Assembly: GCF_000737065.1 (NCBI RefSeq)
Contig: NZ_AQRC01000003.1
Coordinates: 186,001 to 250,000, forward strand
DNA from: Thioclava atlantica
GTDB taxonomy: Bacteria > Pseudomonadota > Alphaproteobacteria > Rhodobacterales > Rhodobacteraceae
Reading direction: 5' to 3'
DNA length: 64,000 nt
In this document: positions 34,436 through 42,477 of the stretch, one piece after another
How positions within the stretch are numbered: position 1 is the stretch's first letter
Layout: every line of letters starts with the position of its first letter
Position numbers and translations under genes: made by a program
Notes under the pieces: model-generated
What the model was told of the DNA's origin: nothing
Seen by the model: the letters and a program-made list of their open reading frames with translations, nothing else
Databases searched by the model: none

Positions 34436-34441
34436 ATTTGG

Positions 34442-34457
34442 GTGACAGCGCTGTCAT
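34442..34457. promoter_or_regulatory. LacI-type operator 2
   Basis: GTGACAGCGCTGTCAT contains the perfect 14-bp palindrome TGACAGCGCTGTCA. It lies six bases from operator 1, so both could be bound by adjacent regulators. Confidence 0.75.
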
Positions 34458-34635
34458 GATGGTGGCATGGATCCGCTCTTGTCAATCGAGAATGCAAAAA
34501 ACTGAGAGCGCGCGGAGCGGCACCCCGACACGCCACCCCGTGGACGGGAGAACCGAGACGAGAAAATCCTTGTCCAGCAGGGGCCCTGGCCATTCGGGCT
34601 TGTCATCCCGAAGCGCCCGTGCTGATAATCGCGCA

Positions 34636-34651
34636 ATGGCAGCGCTGTCAT
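34636..34651. promoter_or_regulatory. LacI-type operator 3
   Basis: ATGGCAGCGCTGTCAT is nearly palindromic and lies 55 bp before the racemase-family gene. A TTGACA sequence (34654-34659) follows it directly and could be that gene's -35 box, though no good -10 was found at standard spacing. The 380-bp gap from the permease start to the racemase start contains nothing else I can support. Confidence 0.7.
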
Positions 34652-34705
34652 GATTGACAGCATCGGACCGCCTTGCACCGCCCGGACATAACCGCCGAGG
34701 ACCCC

Positions 34706-35389
34706 ATGACCGTCACATCGGACGAATCACCCCGCTCGCTCGCGATGATCCACACTGTCGCGGGCCTGATCCCGCAGATCGAGGCCCTGGTCGGCACGCA
34801 CCTGCCGGGATGGAAGCCCTTCAACATGCTCGACGAGAGCCTGCTCCGGCTGACGATTCGCGACGGACAGCTGAGCCCGATGACGGCCCGCCGACTGGCC
34901 GGGATGATCTGGTCGGCCACCGATGCGGGCGCCGACGCGGTGCTCGTCACCTGCTCGAGCCTCGGCGATGCGGTCGAGACGATCGCCCCGCTCTGCCCGG
35001 TGCCCTTGCTGCGCATCGATGAGGGAATGGCGCAGGAAGCCGTCGCGCGCGCGAAGCGGATCGGCGTTCTCGCGACATTGCAGACGACCTTGCAACCGAC
35101 CACCGCGTTGATCGAGCGCGTTGCCCGCGAAGCCGCGAAGGACTGCGAGGTGATCAGCCGGCTGGCGGAAGGCGCATTCGAAACGCTGCAGTCCGGCGAC
35201 GCGGCCGGACATGACGCGCAGGTCGCCGAGGGAATCGTCGCGCTGGCGAGGGACTGCGACATCGTGGTGCTGGCGCAGGCGTCGATGGCGCGCGCGCTGG
35301 CCGGGCTCGAAGACCGCCTTGGCGGCACAGCCGTCGTGACTAGCCCCGAGCTCGGCATCGCGCATCTTGCGCGGGTCCTGACCGATTGA
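34706..35389 (+). CDS. Asp/Glu/hydantoin racemase superfamily protein
   Basis: A 227-residue protein of the aspartate/glutamate racemase fold. The first catalytic cysteine is visible at residue 83 (AVLVTCSSLGD). The second, normally in a GCT-like motif, is absent: that position reads LAQASMAR (about residues 189-196). This suggests a decarboxylase, hydrolase, or unusual racemase rather than a standard one, or loss of activity. It starts the plus-strand pair with the aldo-keto reductase 48 bp later, next to operator 3, so it belongs to the acid-sugar regulon. ATG 34706 follows GAGG. Confidence 0.75.
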   Translation: MTVTSDESPRSLAMIHTVAGLIPQIEALVGTHLPGWKPFNMLDESLLRLTIRDGQLSPMTARRLAGMIWSATDAGADAVLVTCSSLGDAVETIAPLCPVPLLRIDEGMAQEAVARAKRIGVLATLQTTLQPTTALIERVAREAAKDCEVISRLAEGAFETLQSGDAAGHDAQVAEGIVALARDCDIVVLAQASMARALAGLEDRLGGTAVVTSPELGIAHLARVLTD

Positions 35390-35437
35390 CCGGTCGCCCG
35401 GAGAGGGCGGCACAGCATTTTCACGGAGGAGGAGAGA

Positions 35438-36493
35438 ATGGAATACAGAACGCTCGGCCGCTCGGGCCTCAAGGTTTCGGTGCTCACGATGGGCACCTTC
35501 ACCTTCGGCGGCGCCGGCGCCTTCAAGGCGGTCGGCAGTCAGGGTGTAGCGGATGCGCGCCGGCTTGTCGATACCTGCATCGATGCCGGCATCAACCTTT
35601 ACGACACGGCCAACATGTACTCGACGGGGCTGTCCGAGGAGATCCTCGGCGAGGTGCTCGACGGTCGGCGCGACCAGGTCCTGATCTCGTCCAAGGCGCG
35701 GATGCGCATCGGTGACGGCCCGAATGACGAGGGTTTCTCGCGCTATCACCTGATCCGCGAATGCGAACGCTCGCTGAAACGGCTGCGCACCGACCGGATC
35801 GACATCTACCACATGCATGAATGGGATGGCGTGACGCCGATGGAGGAGATGGTCTCGGCGCTCGATACGCTCGTGAGCCAGGGCAAGGTGCGCTACATCG
35901 CCTGCTCGAACTTCTCGGGCTGGCACATCATGAAAGCGCTCGGCGTCAGCGATCGGGATCGGCGCGAACGCTTCGTCGCCCAGCAGATCCATTACACGCT
36001 GGAGGCGCGCGAGGCCGAATACGAACTGCTTCCGATTTCGGTCGATCAGGGGCTCGGCGTTCTGGTCTGGAGCCCGCTTGCGGCAGGGTTGCTCTCGGGC
36101 AAGCATCGCCGCGGCCAGGGCGCGCCGGAGGGCTCGCGTCAGTTCGCCGGCTGGACCGAACCGCCGATCCGCGACGAGGAGAAGCTGTGGGATATCGTCG
36201 ACGTGCTCGTCGAGATCGGCGAGGCGCATGGCGTGGCCGCGGCCCAGGTCGCGCTCGCCTGGCTCCTGACCCGCCCGGCGGTCACCTCGCTGGTGATCGG
36301 CGGACGCAACGAACAGCAATTCCGCGACAATTTCCGCGCAGTGGATCTGAAGCTGAGCGACGACGAGCTGAAGCGGCTGAACGAGGTCAGCAAGGTGCCG
36401 ATGATCTATCCCTATTGGCACCAGCAGAACTTCGCATCCAACAGGTTCTGCGCCGGCGACTGGGCGCTGCATCGCGATTACATGGAGAGCTGA
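35438..36493 (+). CDS. Aldo/keto reductase
   Basis: A 351-residue NAD(P)H-dependent oxidoreductase of the AKR family, TIM-barrel fold. It has MEYRTLGRSGLKVSVLTMG at the start, catalytic Tyr in NLYDTANMYS, the general base Lys in VLISSKARM, and the C-terminal cofactor loop TSLVIGGRNEQQF. It likely interconverts an aldose and polyol, or reduces an aldehyde, in the acid-sugar pathway. GGAGGAGAGA precedes the ATG. It ends 19 bp from the end of otnI (convergent). Confidence 0.92.
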   Translation: MEYRTLGRSGLKVSVLTMGTFTFGGAGAFKAVGSQGVADARRLVDTCIDAGINLYDTANMYSTGLSEEILGEVLDGRRDQVLISSKARMRIGDGPNDEGFSRYHLIRECERSLKRLRTDRIDIYHMHEWDGVTPMEEMVSALDTLVSQGKVRYIACSNFSGWHIMKALGVSDRDRRERFVAQQIHYTLEAREAEYELLPISVDQGLGVLVWSPLAAGLLSGKHRRGQGAPEGSRQFAGWTEPPIRDEEKLWDIVDVLVEIGEAHGVAAAQVALAWLLTRPAVTSLVIGGRNEQQFRDNFRAVDLKLSDDELKRLNEVSKVPMIYPYWHQQNFASNRFCAGDWALHRDYMES

Positions 36494-36512
36494 TCGGGCG
36501 CGCGCCTTTGGC

Positions 36513-37283
36513 TCAGTCGAAGGCGCGCATCCAGCCGAGCCCCGCGACGGTCTCGCCCGCGGGGCGGTATTCACAGCCCACGAAACCCTCATAGCCAAGC
36601 GCATCAAGCTCGCGCAGCACCCGCAGGTCATCGAGCTCGCCGGTGCCCGGTTCGTGCCGCTCGGGCACGCTCGCGATCTGGACATGGCCGATGATCGGCA
36701 TCGTCTCACGCAGCCCCGTGAGAACGTCGCCATGAATGATCTGGCGGTGATAGATGTCGAATTGCAGCTTGAGGTTCGCCAAGTCGAGCCCCGCGATCAG
36801 ATCGGCCGCGAAGTCGAAATCGTTCAGGAAATATCCGGGCATGTCGCGCGAGTTGATCGGCTCGATCACCACTTCGAGCCCTGCCTCCCCCGCCGCATCG
36901 CACAGACGCGCGAGCGCATCGCGATAGGACCGGAGCGCCGCTGCATCCTCCCGCCGAGCAAGGCCGCTCATCATGTGAATGCGCCCGACGCCCGTCGCCT
37001 TGGCATAGTCCAGCGCCGTCGCGATCGAGGCGCGAAATTCCTCAGCGCGGTCGGGCAGCGCGGCGAGACCGCGATCGCCCGCATCCCACTGCCCGGGCGG
37101 CAGATTGAAGAGCGCTTGCCTCAGCCCATGCGCCCGCAGCCGCTCAGCGATCTCTTCGGGCGCGAAGTCATAGGGAAACAGGTATTCGACCGCCGTGAAC
37201 CCGGCCTCGGCCGCGGCGGCGAACCGGTCGAGGAACGGCACCTCGGTGAACATCATGGTCAGGTTGGCGGCAAAACGCGGCAT
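36513..37283 (-). CDS. otnI: 2-oxo-tetronate isomerase (hydroxypyruvate isomerase family)
   Basis: A 256-residue xylose-isomerase-like TIM barrel that in the known tetronate pathway converts 2-oxo-tetronate to 3-oxo-tetronate. The sequence ANLTMMFTEVPFLDRF at the start, VVIEPINSRDMPGYFLND (here IEPINSRDMPGYFL), QFDIYHRQIIHGD and CEYRPAG are the hallmark segments with the metal-binding Glu, Asp and His residues. It follows ltnD with three bases between stop and start, GGAG embedded in the ltnD end, so they are cotranscribed. Confidence 0.92.
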   Translation of the reverse strand: MPRFAANLTMMFTEVPFLDRFAAAAEAGFTAVEYLFPYDFAPEEIAERLRAHGLRQALFNLPPGQWDAGDRGLAALPDRAEEFRASIATALDYAKATGVGRIHMMSGLARREDAAALRSYRDALARLCDAAGEAGLEVVIEPINSRDMPGYFLNDFDFAADLIAGLDLANLKLQFDIYHRQIIHGDVLTGLRETMPIIGHVQIASVPERHEPGTGELDDLRVLRELDALGYEGFVGCEYRPAGETVAGLGWMRAFD

Positions 37284-37286
37284 GGC

Positions 37287-38216
37287 TTACTCCTCGGGGC
37301 TCGTCTGACCCGGCGCGGGCAATTCGAGCCCTGCGAGACCTGCCAGCATCCGGGCAACCGATGCATCGTCATCCCGACCCATCCCGGCGGCGGCGGTCAT
37401 CACGAACATTTGTAGCGCCGTCGCGGCGATCGGCGTCGGGAATTTCAGACCACGCCCGATATCCGCAACGATTCCGAGATCCTTGGTGAAGATATCGACG
37501 GCGCTGCGCGGGCTGTAATCCCCTTCGAGCACATGCGGGATCCGGTTCTCGAACATCCACGAATTCCCGGCCGAGGCGGTGATCACCTCGTAGACCTTCG
37601 CGATGTCCAGATCCATCGCCTTGGCAAAAGTGATCGCCTCGCAGGCCGCCGCGATATGGACACCTGCAAGCAACTGGTTGACCACCTTGAAGGCCGCGCC
37701 CGTCCCGGCCGCGTCGCCCAGTTCGTAAACCTTCGCCGCGACGCTATCGAGCACGGGGCGGATCTTCTCGAACGCCGCAGGCGCCCCCGAACCCATGATC
37801 GTCAGCTCCCCCGCCGCGGCCCGAAGCGCACCGCCGCTGATCGGCGTGTCGAGATAATCGCGGCCCGTCTCGGCGCAGCGCATGGCGAAATCGCGTGCCA
37901 GATCAGGGGCCATCGTGGCGCAGGACATCACCGTCCCCCCTTCCGCCATCGCCGCCACCGCGCCCTTTGCCCCGAAGAGGACCTGTTCGGTCTGATCGGC
38001 ATTCACCACGACCGCGATCACCACATCGGCCCCTTCGGCCCCCGCGGACGGGTCAGGCGCAACCGCCCCCCCGAGCGTCGCAAATCGCGTCATCGCCTCT
38101 TCGTTCACATCGACGCCGGTCACCGCAAATCCGTCGCGCAACAGGCTTTCCGCCATTCCGAATCCCATCGATCCCAGACCGATGACACAGACCTTCGTCT
38201 CTCGGGGTGACTTCAT
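37287..38216 (-). CDS. ltnD: L-threonate dehydrogenase (beta-hydroxyacid dehydrogenase family)
   Basis: A 309-residue NAD(P)-dependent enzyme that oxidises L-threonate at C2 to 2-oxo-tetronate. Rossmann motif GLGSMGFGMAESLL (residues 13-26), substrate motif DTPISGGALRAAAGELTIM, catalytic Lys in FKVVNQLLAGVH; the GXXG/DAPV-type pattern is that of 3-hydroxyisobutyrate dehydrogenase relatives. The neighbours otnI, otnK and otnC settle its role. It is transcribed away from otnK; operator 4 lies in the 198-bp gap. ATG 38216 has GAGG eight bases before it. Confidence 0.9.
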   Translation of the reverse strand: MKSPRETKVCVIGLGSMGFGMAESLLRDGFAVTGVDVNEEAMTRFATLGGAVAPDPSAGAEGADVVIAVVVNADQTEQVLFGAKGAVAAMAEGGTVMSCATMAPDLARDFAMRCAETGRDYLDTPISGGALRAAAGELTIMGSGAPAAFEKIRPVLDSVAAKVYELGDAAGTGAAFKVVNQLLAGVHIAAACEAITFAKAMDLDIAKVYEVITASAGNSWMFENRIPHVLEGDYSPRSAVDIFTKDLGIVADIGRGLKFPTPIAATALQMFVMTAAAGMGRDDDASVARMLAGLAGLELPAPGQTSPEE

Positions 38217-38295
38217 CTGGAATACCTCTCAATAGCGGGTTGCAGCGGTAATTTTTCCGCATTTCCGGGGTTGATCTTGTCTCGTGAAAACCGGA

Positions 38296-38311
38296 ATGAT
38301 AGCGTTGTCAT
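38296..38311. promoter_or_regulatory. LacI-type operator 4
   Basis: ATGATAGCGTTGTCAT, the same palindrome type, between ltnD and otnK. It is 80 bp before the ltnD start and 104 bp before the otnK start, so one site can serve both divergent promoters. Confidence 0.65.
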
Positions 38312-38414
38312 TACATCGTTAGCCCGACCCGCAGCAGCTTGGCAAGGGCTATGTGACGTGACCGTCCCGGCGCTTCGGGGCGGCACTTGGTCGCTGACGA
38401 GAGGGAGGAAAGAC

Positions 38415-39692
38415 ATGCTCATCGGGGCCGTGGCCGACGATATCACCGGGGCGACCGACCTGTGCCTGATGCTCTCGCGCGCAGGCCTCAAAACCCTTCA
38501 GGTCATCGGCCTTCCCGTGCCGGAAGCGGACATCGCCGAAGCCGACGCGGTCGTCGTCGCCCTCAAGTCGCGCACCATTCCCGCCGCGCAGGCCGTGGCG
38601 ATGTCGGTACAGGCGGCGGAAGCCCTGCGCGCCGCGGGTGCCCGGCAGCTGATGTTCAAATACTGCTCGACCTTCGATTCCACCGATGAGGGCAATATCG
38701 GTCCGGTCGCCGAGGCCCTGATGAATTTCACCGGCGCAGACCTGACCATTGCCTGCCCCGCCTTCCCGGCGACCGGACGCACCGTCTACAAGGGGCATCT
38801 CTTTGTCGGAGACCGTCTGCTTTCGGAAAGCCCTCTCAAGGATCATCCACTCACCCCGATGCGCGACCCCGACCTGGTGCGCGTCCTGGGCCGCCAGACC
38901 GACCTGCCGGTCGGCCTCGTCGATATCGGCACCATTCGCCAGGGTGCGGACGCCGTACGCGCGGCTTTCGATGCCGCGCGGGCCCACGGGCAGCGGATCC
39001 TCATTACAGACACGCTGGAGGAGGCGGACCTGCTCACACTCGGCGCTGCGTGCGCGGACATGCCGCTTGTCACCGGCGGCTCGGGGATCGGGCTGGGGCT
39101 TGCGGCAAATTTCCGAGACAGCGCGGCGCTGCGCCCCGCCCCGGACCGGATGCCCGCCCCCGAGGGGCGCGCGGCCATCCTGGCAGGCTCCTGCTCGGTC
39201 GCGACACGAGGCCAGATCGCCAAGGCCCAAGCGGCAGGGCTGCCGAGCCTTGCGATCGACGTCGCTGCGCTCGCCGAGGGGCGCCAAAGCGCCGAGGCGA
39301 TCGCCGATTGGGCCATCGCGCAGCCCGCGGACAGCACGCCGCTGATCTATTCCAGCGCCGACCCCGAGGCCCTCTCGCAGGTCCAGTCCCGGCTCGGGCG
39401 CGAAGCTTCCGGCGCCCTTGTCGAAGACACGCTCGCCGCCGTCGCCATCCGCCTGCGCAATGCTGGCGTGACGCGGATACTGATCGCTGGCGGCGAGACG
39501 TCGGGCGCTGTGACGGCCGCGCTCGGCGTTCAGCTCCTCGAGATCGGCCCCGAGATCGACCCGGGCGTACCCTGGACCCGCAGCCTGTCGGACCGGCCGA
39601 TGGTTCTGGCGCTCAAATCCGGGAATTTCGGCGCACCCGATTTCTTCCTGAAGGCATGGGACCTGCTCGCGCCGGAGGCCGAACATGTCTGA
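38415..39692 (+). CDS. otnK: 3-oxo-tetronate kinase (DUF1537 family)
   Basis: A 425-residue acid-sugar kinase that phosphorylates 3-oxo-tetronate with ATP. It begins MLIGAVADDITGATDL, the DUF1537 N-terminal signature, and continues with FKYCSTFDSTDEGNIGPVAE, substrate-binding CPAFPATGRTVYKGHLFV (here CPAFPATGRT), and C-terminal TRILIAGGETSGAV and ALKSGNFG, typical of the ATP-binding domain. The start is set by GGAGGAAAG before the ATG. It overlaps otnC by eight bases. Confidence 0.94.
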   Translation: MLIGAVADDITGATDLCLMLSRAGLKTLQVIGLPVPEADIAEADAVVVALKSRTIPAAQAVAMSVQAAEALRAAGARQLMFKYCSTFDSTDEGNIGPVAEALMNFTGADLTIACPAFPATGRTVYKGHLFVGDRLLSESPLKDHPLTPMRDPDLVRVLGRQTDLPVGLVDIGTIRQGADAVRAAFDAARAHGQRILITDTLEEADLLTLGAACADMPLVTGGSGIGLGLAANFRDSAALRPAPDRMPAPEGRAAILAGSCSVATRGQIAKAQAAGLPSLAIDVAALAEGRQSAEAIADWAIAQPADSTPLIYSSADPEALSQVQSRLGREASGALVEDTLAAVAIRLRNAGVTRILIAGGETSGAVTAALGVQLLEIGPEIDPGVPWTRSLSDRPMVLALKSGNFGAPDFFLKAWDLLAPEAEHV

Positions 39693-40323
39693 CGAAACCC
39701 GGATGCGCGACCAGATCTGCGCCATCGGCCGTTCGCTCTTCGACCGCGGCCTCACCGCCGGCTCGTCGGGCAATATCTCGGCAAGGCTCCCCGACGGGGG
39801 CTGGCTGATGACCCCGACGAACGCCTCCCTCGGCGCGCTCGTTCCCGCGCGGCTTTCCCGGTTCGACGCAGTGGGGAACTTCATGTCGGGCGACAAGCCG
39901 ACCAAGGAATCCTTCCTGCATTTCGCGATGTATGACGAGCGGCAGGAGGCGGGCGCGGTGATCCACCTTCACTCGACCCATTCGACCGCCGTGTCGATCA
40001 TGCGCGACGTCGATCCCGAGGATGTCCTGCCCCCGCTCACCGCCTATCACGTGATGCGGGTCGGCAAGCTGCCCCTCGTGCCCTATTATGCGCCAGGCGA
40101 TCCCGAGCTGGCCGAAGCCGTGCGCAGCCTCGCAAGCCGCCACCATGCCGTGCTTCTGGCCAATCACGGGCCGGTCGTGGCCGGAACCAGCCTTGCCAAC
40201 GCGCAATATGCGGCCGAAGAACTGGAGGAGACGTCGAAACTCTTCCTCGCCCTTCAGGGCCACGCCATCCGTCCGCTGAGCCCGGCGCAGGTCGCCGATC
40301 TGCGGGCCCGCTTCAACCTCTGA
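39685..40323 (+). CDS. otnC: 3-oxo-tetronate 4-phosphate decarboxylase (class II aldolase family)
   Basis: A 212-residue zinc enzyme of the fuculose-phosphate aldolase family that decarboxylates 3-oxo-tetronate 4-phosphate to dihydroxyacetone phosphate. Zinc histidines are in HLHSTHS (about residues 93-99) and the later HHAVLLANHGPVV; the catalytic Glu is near NISARLPDG/TKESFLH. It completes the chain ltnD-otnI-otnK-otnC. The start codon lies within the otnK end, giving translational coupling. Confidence 0.93.
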   Translation: MSDETRMRDQICAIGRSLFDRGLTAGSSGNISARLPDGGWLMTPTNASLGALVPARLSRFDAVGNFMSGDKPTKESFLHFAMYDERQEAGAVIHLHSTHSTAVSIMRDVDPEDVLPPLTAYHVMRVGKLPLVPYYAPGDPELAEAVRSLASRHHAVLLANHGPVVAGTSLANAQYAAEELEETSKLFLALQGHAIRPLSPAQVADLRARFNL

Positions 40324-40350
40324 CCCTTCAAGACCCTATCGGAGCACTCA

Positions 40351-41244
40351 ATGACCCAGACCCAGGAAACCATCGGCTTCGTCGGCACCGGCCTGATGGG
40401 CCACGGCATGGCCAAGAACATCGTCGAGAAGGGCTATCCGCTGACGGTCACCGCGCATCGCAACCGCAAGCCGATCGACGATCTGGTCTCGCGCGGGGCG
40501 ACCGAGGCGCAAAACCTCGAAGAGCTCGCTTCGGCCTCCTCCATCGTGTTTCTCTGCCTCACCGGCGCCCCCGAGGTCGCCGAGGCGGTGGCCAAGCTGA
40601 TCCCCGGCCTCAAGGAAGGCGCGGTGATCGTCGATTGCTCCACCAGCGACCCTACCGTGAGCGTGAAGCTCGCCGGGGATCTAGCCGAGATCGGCGTGGA
40701 CTATGCCGACGCACCGCTCAGCCGCACCCCGAAAGAGGCCTGGGAGGGCACGCTCGACTGCATGGTCGGCGCGGAGGAAGGTGTTTTCGACCGCATCCGG
40801 CCCGTCATCGACACCTGGGCGGGCAAGATCGTGCGCGTGGGCGGCATCGGCGACGGGCACCGGATGAAGCTGCTCAACAATTTCATCTCGCTGAGCTATG
40901 CCGCGCTCTATTCCGAAGCGCTGGCGCTGTCGCGCAAGGTCGGCATCCCGATCGAGCAATTCGACGCGGTGATCCGGGGCGGGCGCATGGATTGCGGCTT
41001 CTACCAGACCTTCATGGGCTACGCGCTGGAAGGCAATCGCGAGGCGCATCGCTTCACGCTCGCCAATGCCTACAAGGATCTGCGCTATGTCGAGGCGATG
41101 GCGAATGACGCCACGGTCGCGACCCCGCTTGCGAGCGCCGCGAAGAACGCCTTCGCGATGGCGATGGCGACGGGTGGCGACGGCCCCGAGGATTACGTCC
41201 CGCACCTCACCGATTTCGTCGCTCGCGCGAACGGGCTGGACTGA
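40351..41244 (+). CDS. Second beta-hydroxyacid dehydrogenase
   Basis: A 297-residue NAD(P)-dependent enzyme of the 3-hydroxyisobutyrate/tartronate semialdehyde reductase family, paralogous to LtnD. Rossmann motif GFVGTGLMGHGMAKNIV (residues 9-25), VDCSTSDP, substrate motif DAPLSRTPKEAWEGTLDCMVG (here DAPLSRTPKEA), catalytic Lys in HRMKLLNNFIS. It may act on D-threonate, a different tetronate isomer, or reduce a semialdehyde. It follows otnC by 27 bp and closes the plus-strand unit; an intrinsic terminator comes next. Confidence 0.88.
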   Translation: MTQTQETIGFVGTGLMGHGMAKNIVEKGYPLTVTAHRNRKPIDDLVSRGATEAQNLEELASASSIVFLCLTGAPEVAEAVAKLIPGLKEGAVIVDCSTSDPTVSVKLAGDLAEIGVDYADAPLSRTPKEAWEGTLDCMVGAEEGVFDRIRPVIDTWAGKIVRVGGIGDGHRMKLLNNFISLSYAALYSEALALSRKVGIPIEQFDAVIRGGRMDCGFYQTFMGYALEGNREAHRFTLANAYKDLRYVEAMANDATVATPLASAAKNAFAMAMATGGDGPEDYVPHLTDFVARANGLD

Positions 41245-41273
41245 CTCGCGCTTTCCGAATGAGAACCCCTCTG

Positions 41274-41304
41274 GGCCTGGAGTCGATCTCCAGGCCATTT
41301 TTTT
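41274..41304 (+). terminator. Rho-independent terminator of the acid-sugar plus-strand unit
   Basis: GGCCTGGAG-TCGAT-CTCCAGGCC (9-bp perfect stem) followed by ATTTTTTTC, 30 bp after the stop of the second hydroxyacid dehydrogenase. One of the clearest terminators in the window. Confidence 0.95.
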
Positions 41305-41450
41305 CGATCACTGCCGTTTTCCGAGGCCCGCCCCATCGCGCCCGTGTCAGCTCTCGTGACCGCGCGTGCAGTCCGGCCCGGACCACCTCAGATTGACCCC
41401 GGGGCGGGATCAGCTATCCTCTTGAGAAACAAGAGCAGTGACAGGTCCGG

Positions 41451-42470
41451 ATGACCGCCTTATCGGAATATGAACGCCTCGAGGCCACGGGGATCTGGCG
41501 CCCCGCCCCGGACGCGCAACGCGAGGAGGTGATCCTTTCGCTGGGCGATGCGACGCTCGTGATCTCCGATGACCGGTCCGCGATCGCGCGCGCACATTGG
41601 TCGCTCGCGGCGATGATCCGGCGCAATCCCGGGGAACGCCCTGCCCTCTACGCTCCGTCCGACGAGCCCGGAGAAGAGCTCGAGATCGACGATGACCTGA
41701 TGATCGCGGCGATCGAGAAGGTTCAGGCGATAATCGAGTCGCGGCGGCCGCATCCGGGGCGGTTGCGCGGTGTGCTGATCGGGCTCGCGGCGGTCACTCT
41801 GGGCGCGGTCGCGCTGTTCTGGCTTCCCGGCGCGCTGGTCGATCACGCCGCGCGCATCGCCCCGCAGGCCAAGCGCGTCGAGATCGGGCGCAAGCTGCTC
41901 GCGGAATTCACCAAGATGACCGGCACGCCCTGTCACAGCCCGGCCGGCGACGGGGCACTCGATGCGCTGGCCAAGCGCCTGCCCGGGCAGGAAGCGATCG
42001 TCGTGCTGCCCGACGCTCTCAAGGGGGCGCGGCTTCTGCCGGGCGGGCTTGCGGTGATCGGGCGCGACACGATCGACGGGCCGGATACGCCCGAGGTCGT
42101 CGCGGGCTACCTGATCTCGGCGCAGCGCAGCGCGGCTGGCGAGCGCCCCCTGCACCGGCTGCTCAGCTGGCTCGGACCCAGCGCCGCCCTGCGCCTCCTG
42201 ACGACTGGCGACCTGCCCGATACGGGCATCGCCGCCTATGCGCAGCAGCTCTTGCAGAATGCGCCCGAGAGACCGAAGAGCGACATACTCCTGCGCGCCT
42301 TCCGCGACGCCGGGGTCAGTTCGATACCCTATGCCTATGCGCTCGACCCCAGCGGCGAGAGCGTCCTCGGCCTGATCGAGGCCGACCCGTTCAAGGGAAA
42401 ACCCGCCCCCGACCCCGTTCTCGAAGATGCGCAATGGGTCGCGCTTCAGGATATCTGCTCGGCCGGGTGA
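41451..42470 (+). CDS. Membrane-anchored protein resembling an M48 peptidase without its active site
   Basis: A 339-residue protein with a soluble N-terminal part (residues 1-100), one membrane segment (about 106-126, GVLIGLAAVTLGAVALFWLP) and a C-terminal domain. The latter has PGGLAVIGRDTIDGPDTPEVVAGYLISAQ, split as PGGLAVIGRDTI and PEVVAGYLISAQ, which lines up with the strand-turn-helix of M48 peptidases, but the zinc helix HExxH is replaced by GYLIS and no second metal site is seen. A pseudopeptidase is inferred. Otherwise unrecognised. No partner genes stand out. Confidence 0.65.
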   Translation: MTALSEYERLEATGIWRPAPDAQREEVILSLGDATLVISDDRSAIARAHWSLAAMIRRNPGERPALYAPSDEPGEELEIDDDLMIAAIEKVQAIIESRRPHPGRLRGVLIGLAAVTLGAVALFWLPGALVDHAARIAPQAKRVEIGRKLLAEFTKMTGTPCHSPAGDGALDALAKRLPGQEAIVVLPDALKGARLLPGGLAVIGRDTIDGPDTPEVVAGYLISAQRSAAGERPLHRLLSWLGPSAALRLLTTGDLPDTGIAAYAQQLLQNAPERPKSDILLRAFRDAGVSSIPYAYALDPSGESVLGLIEADPFKGKPAPDPVLEDAQWVALQDICSAG

Positions 42471-42477
42471 GCCGTGC

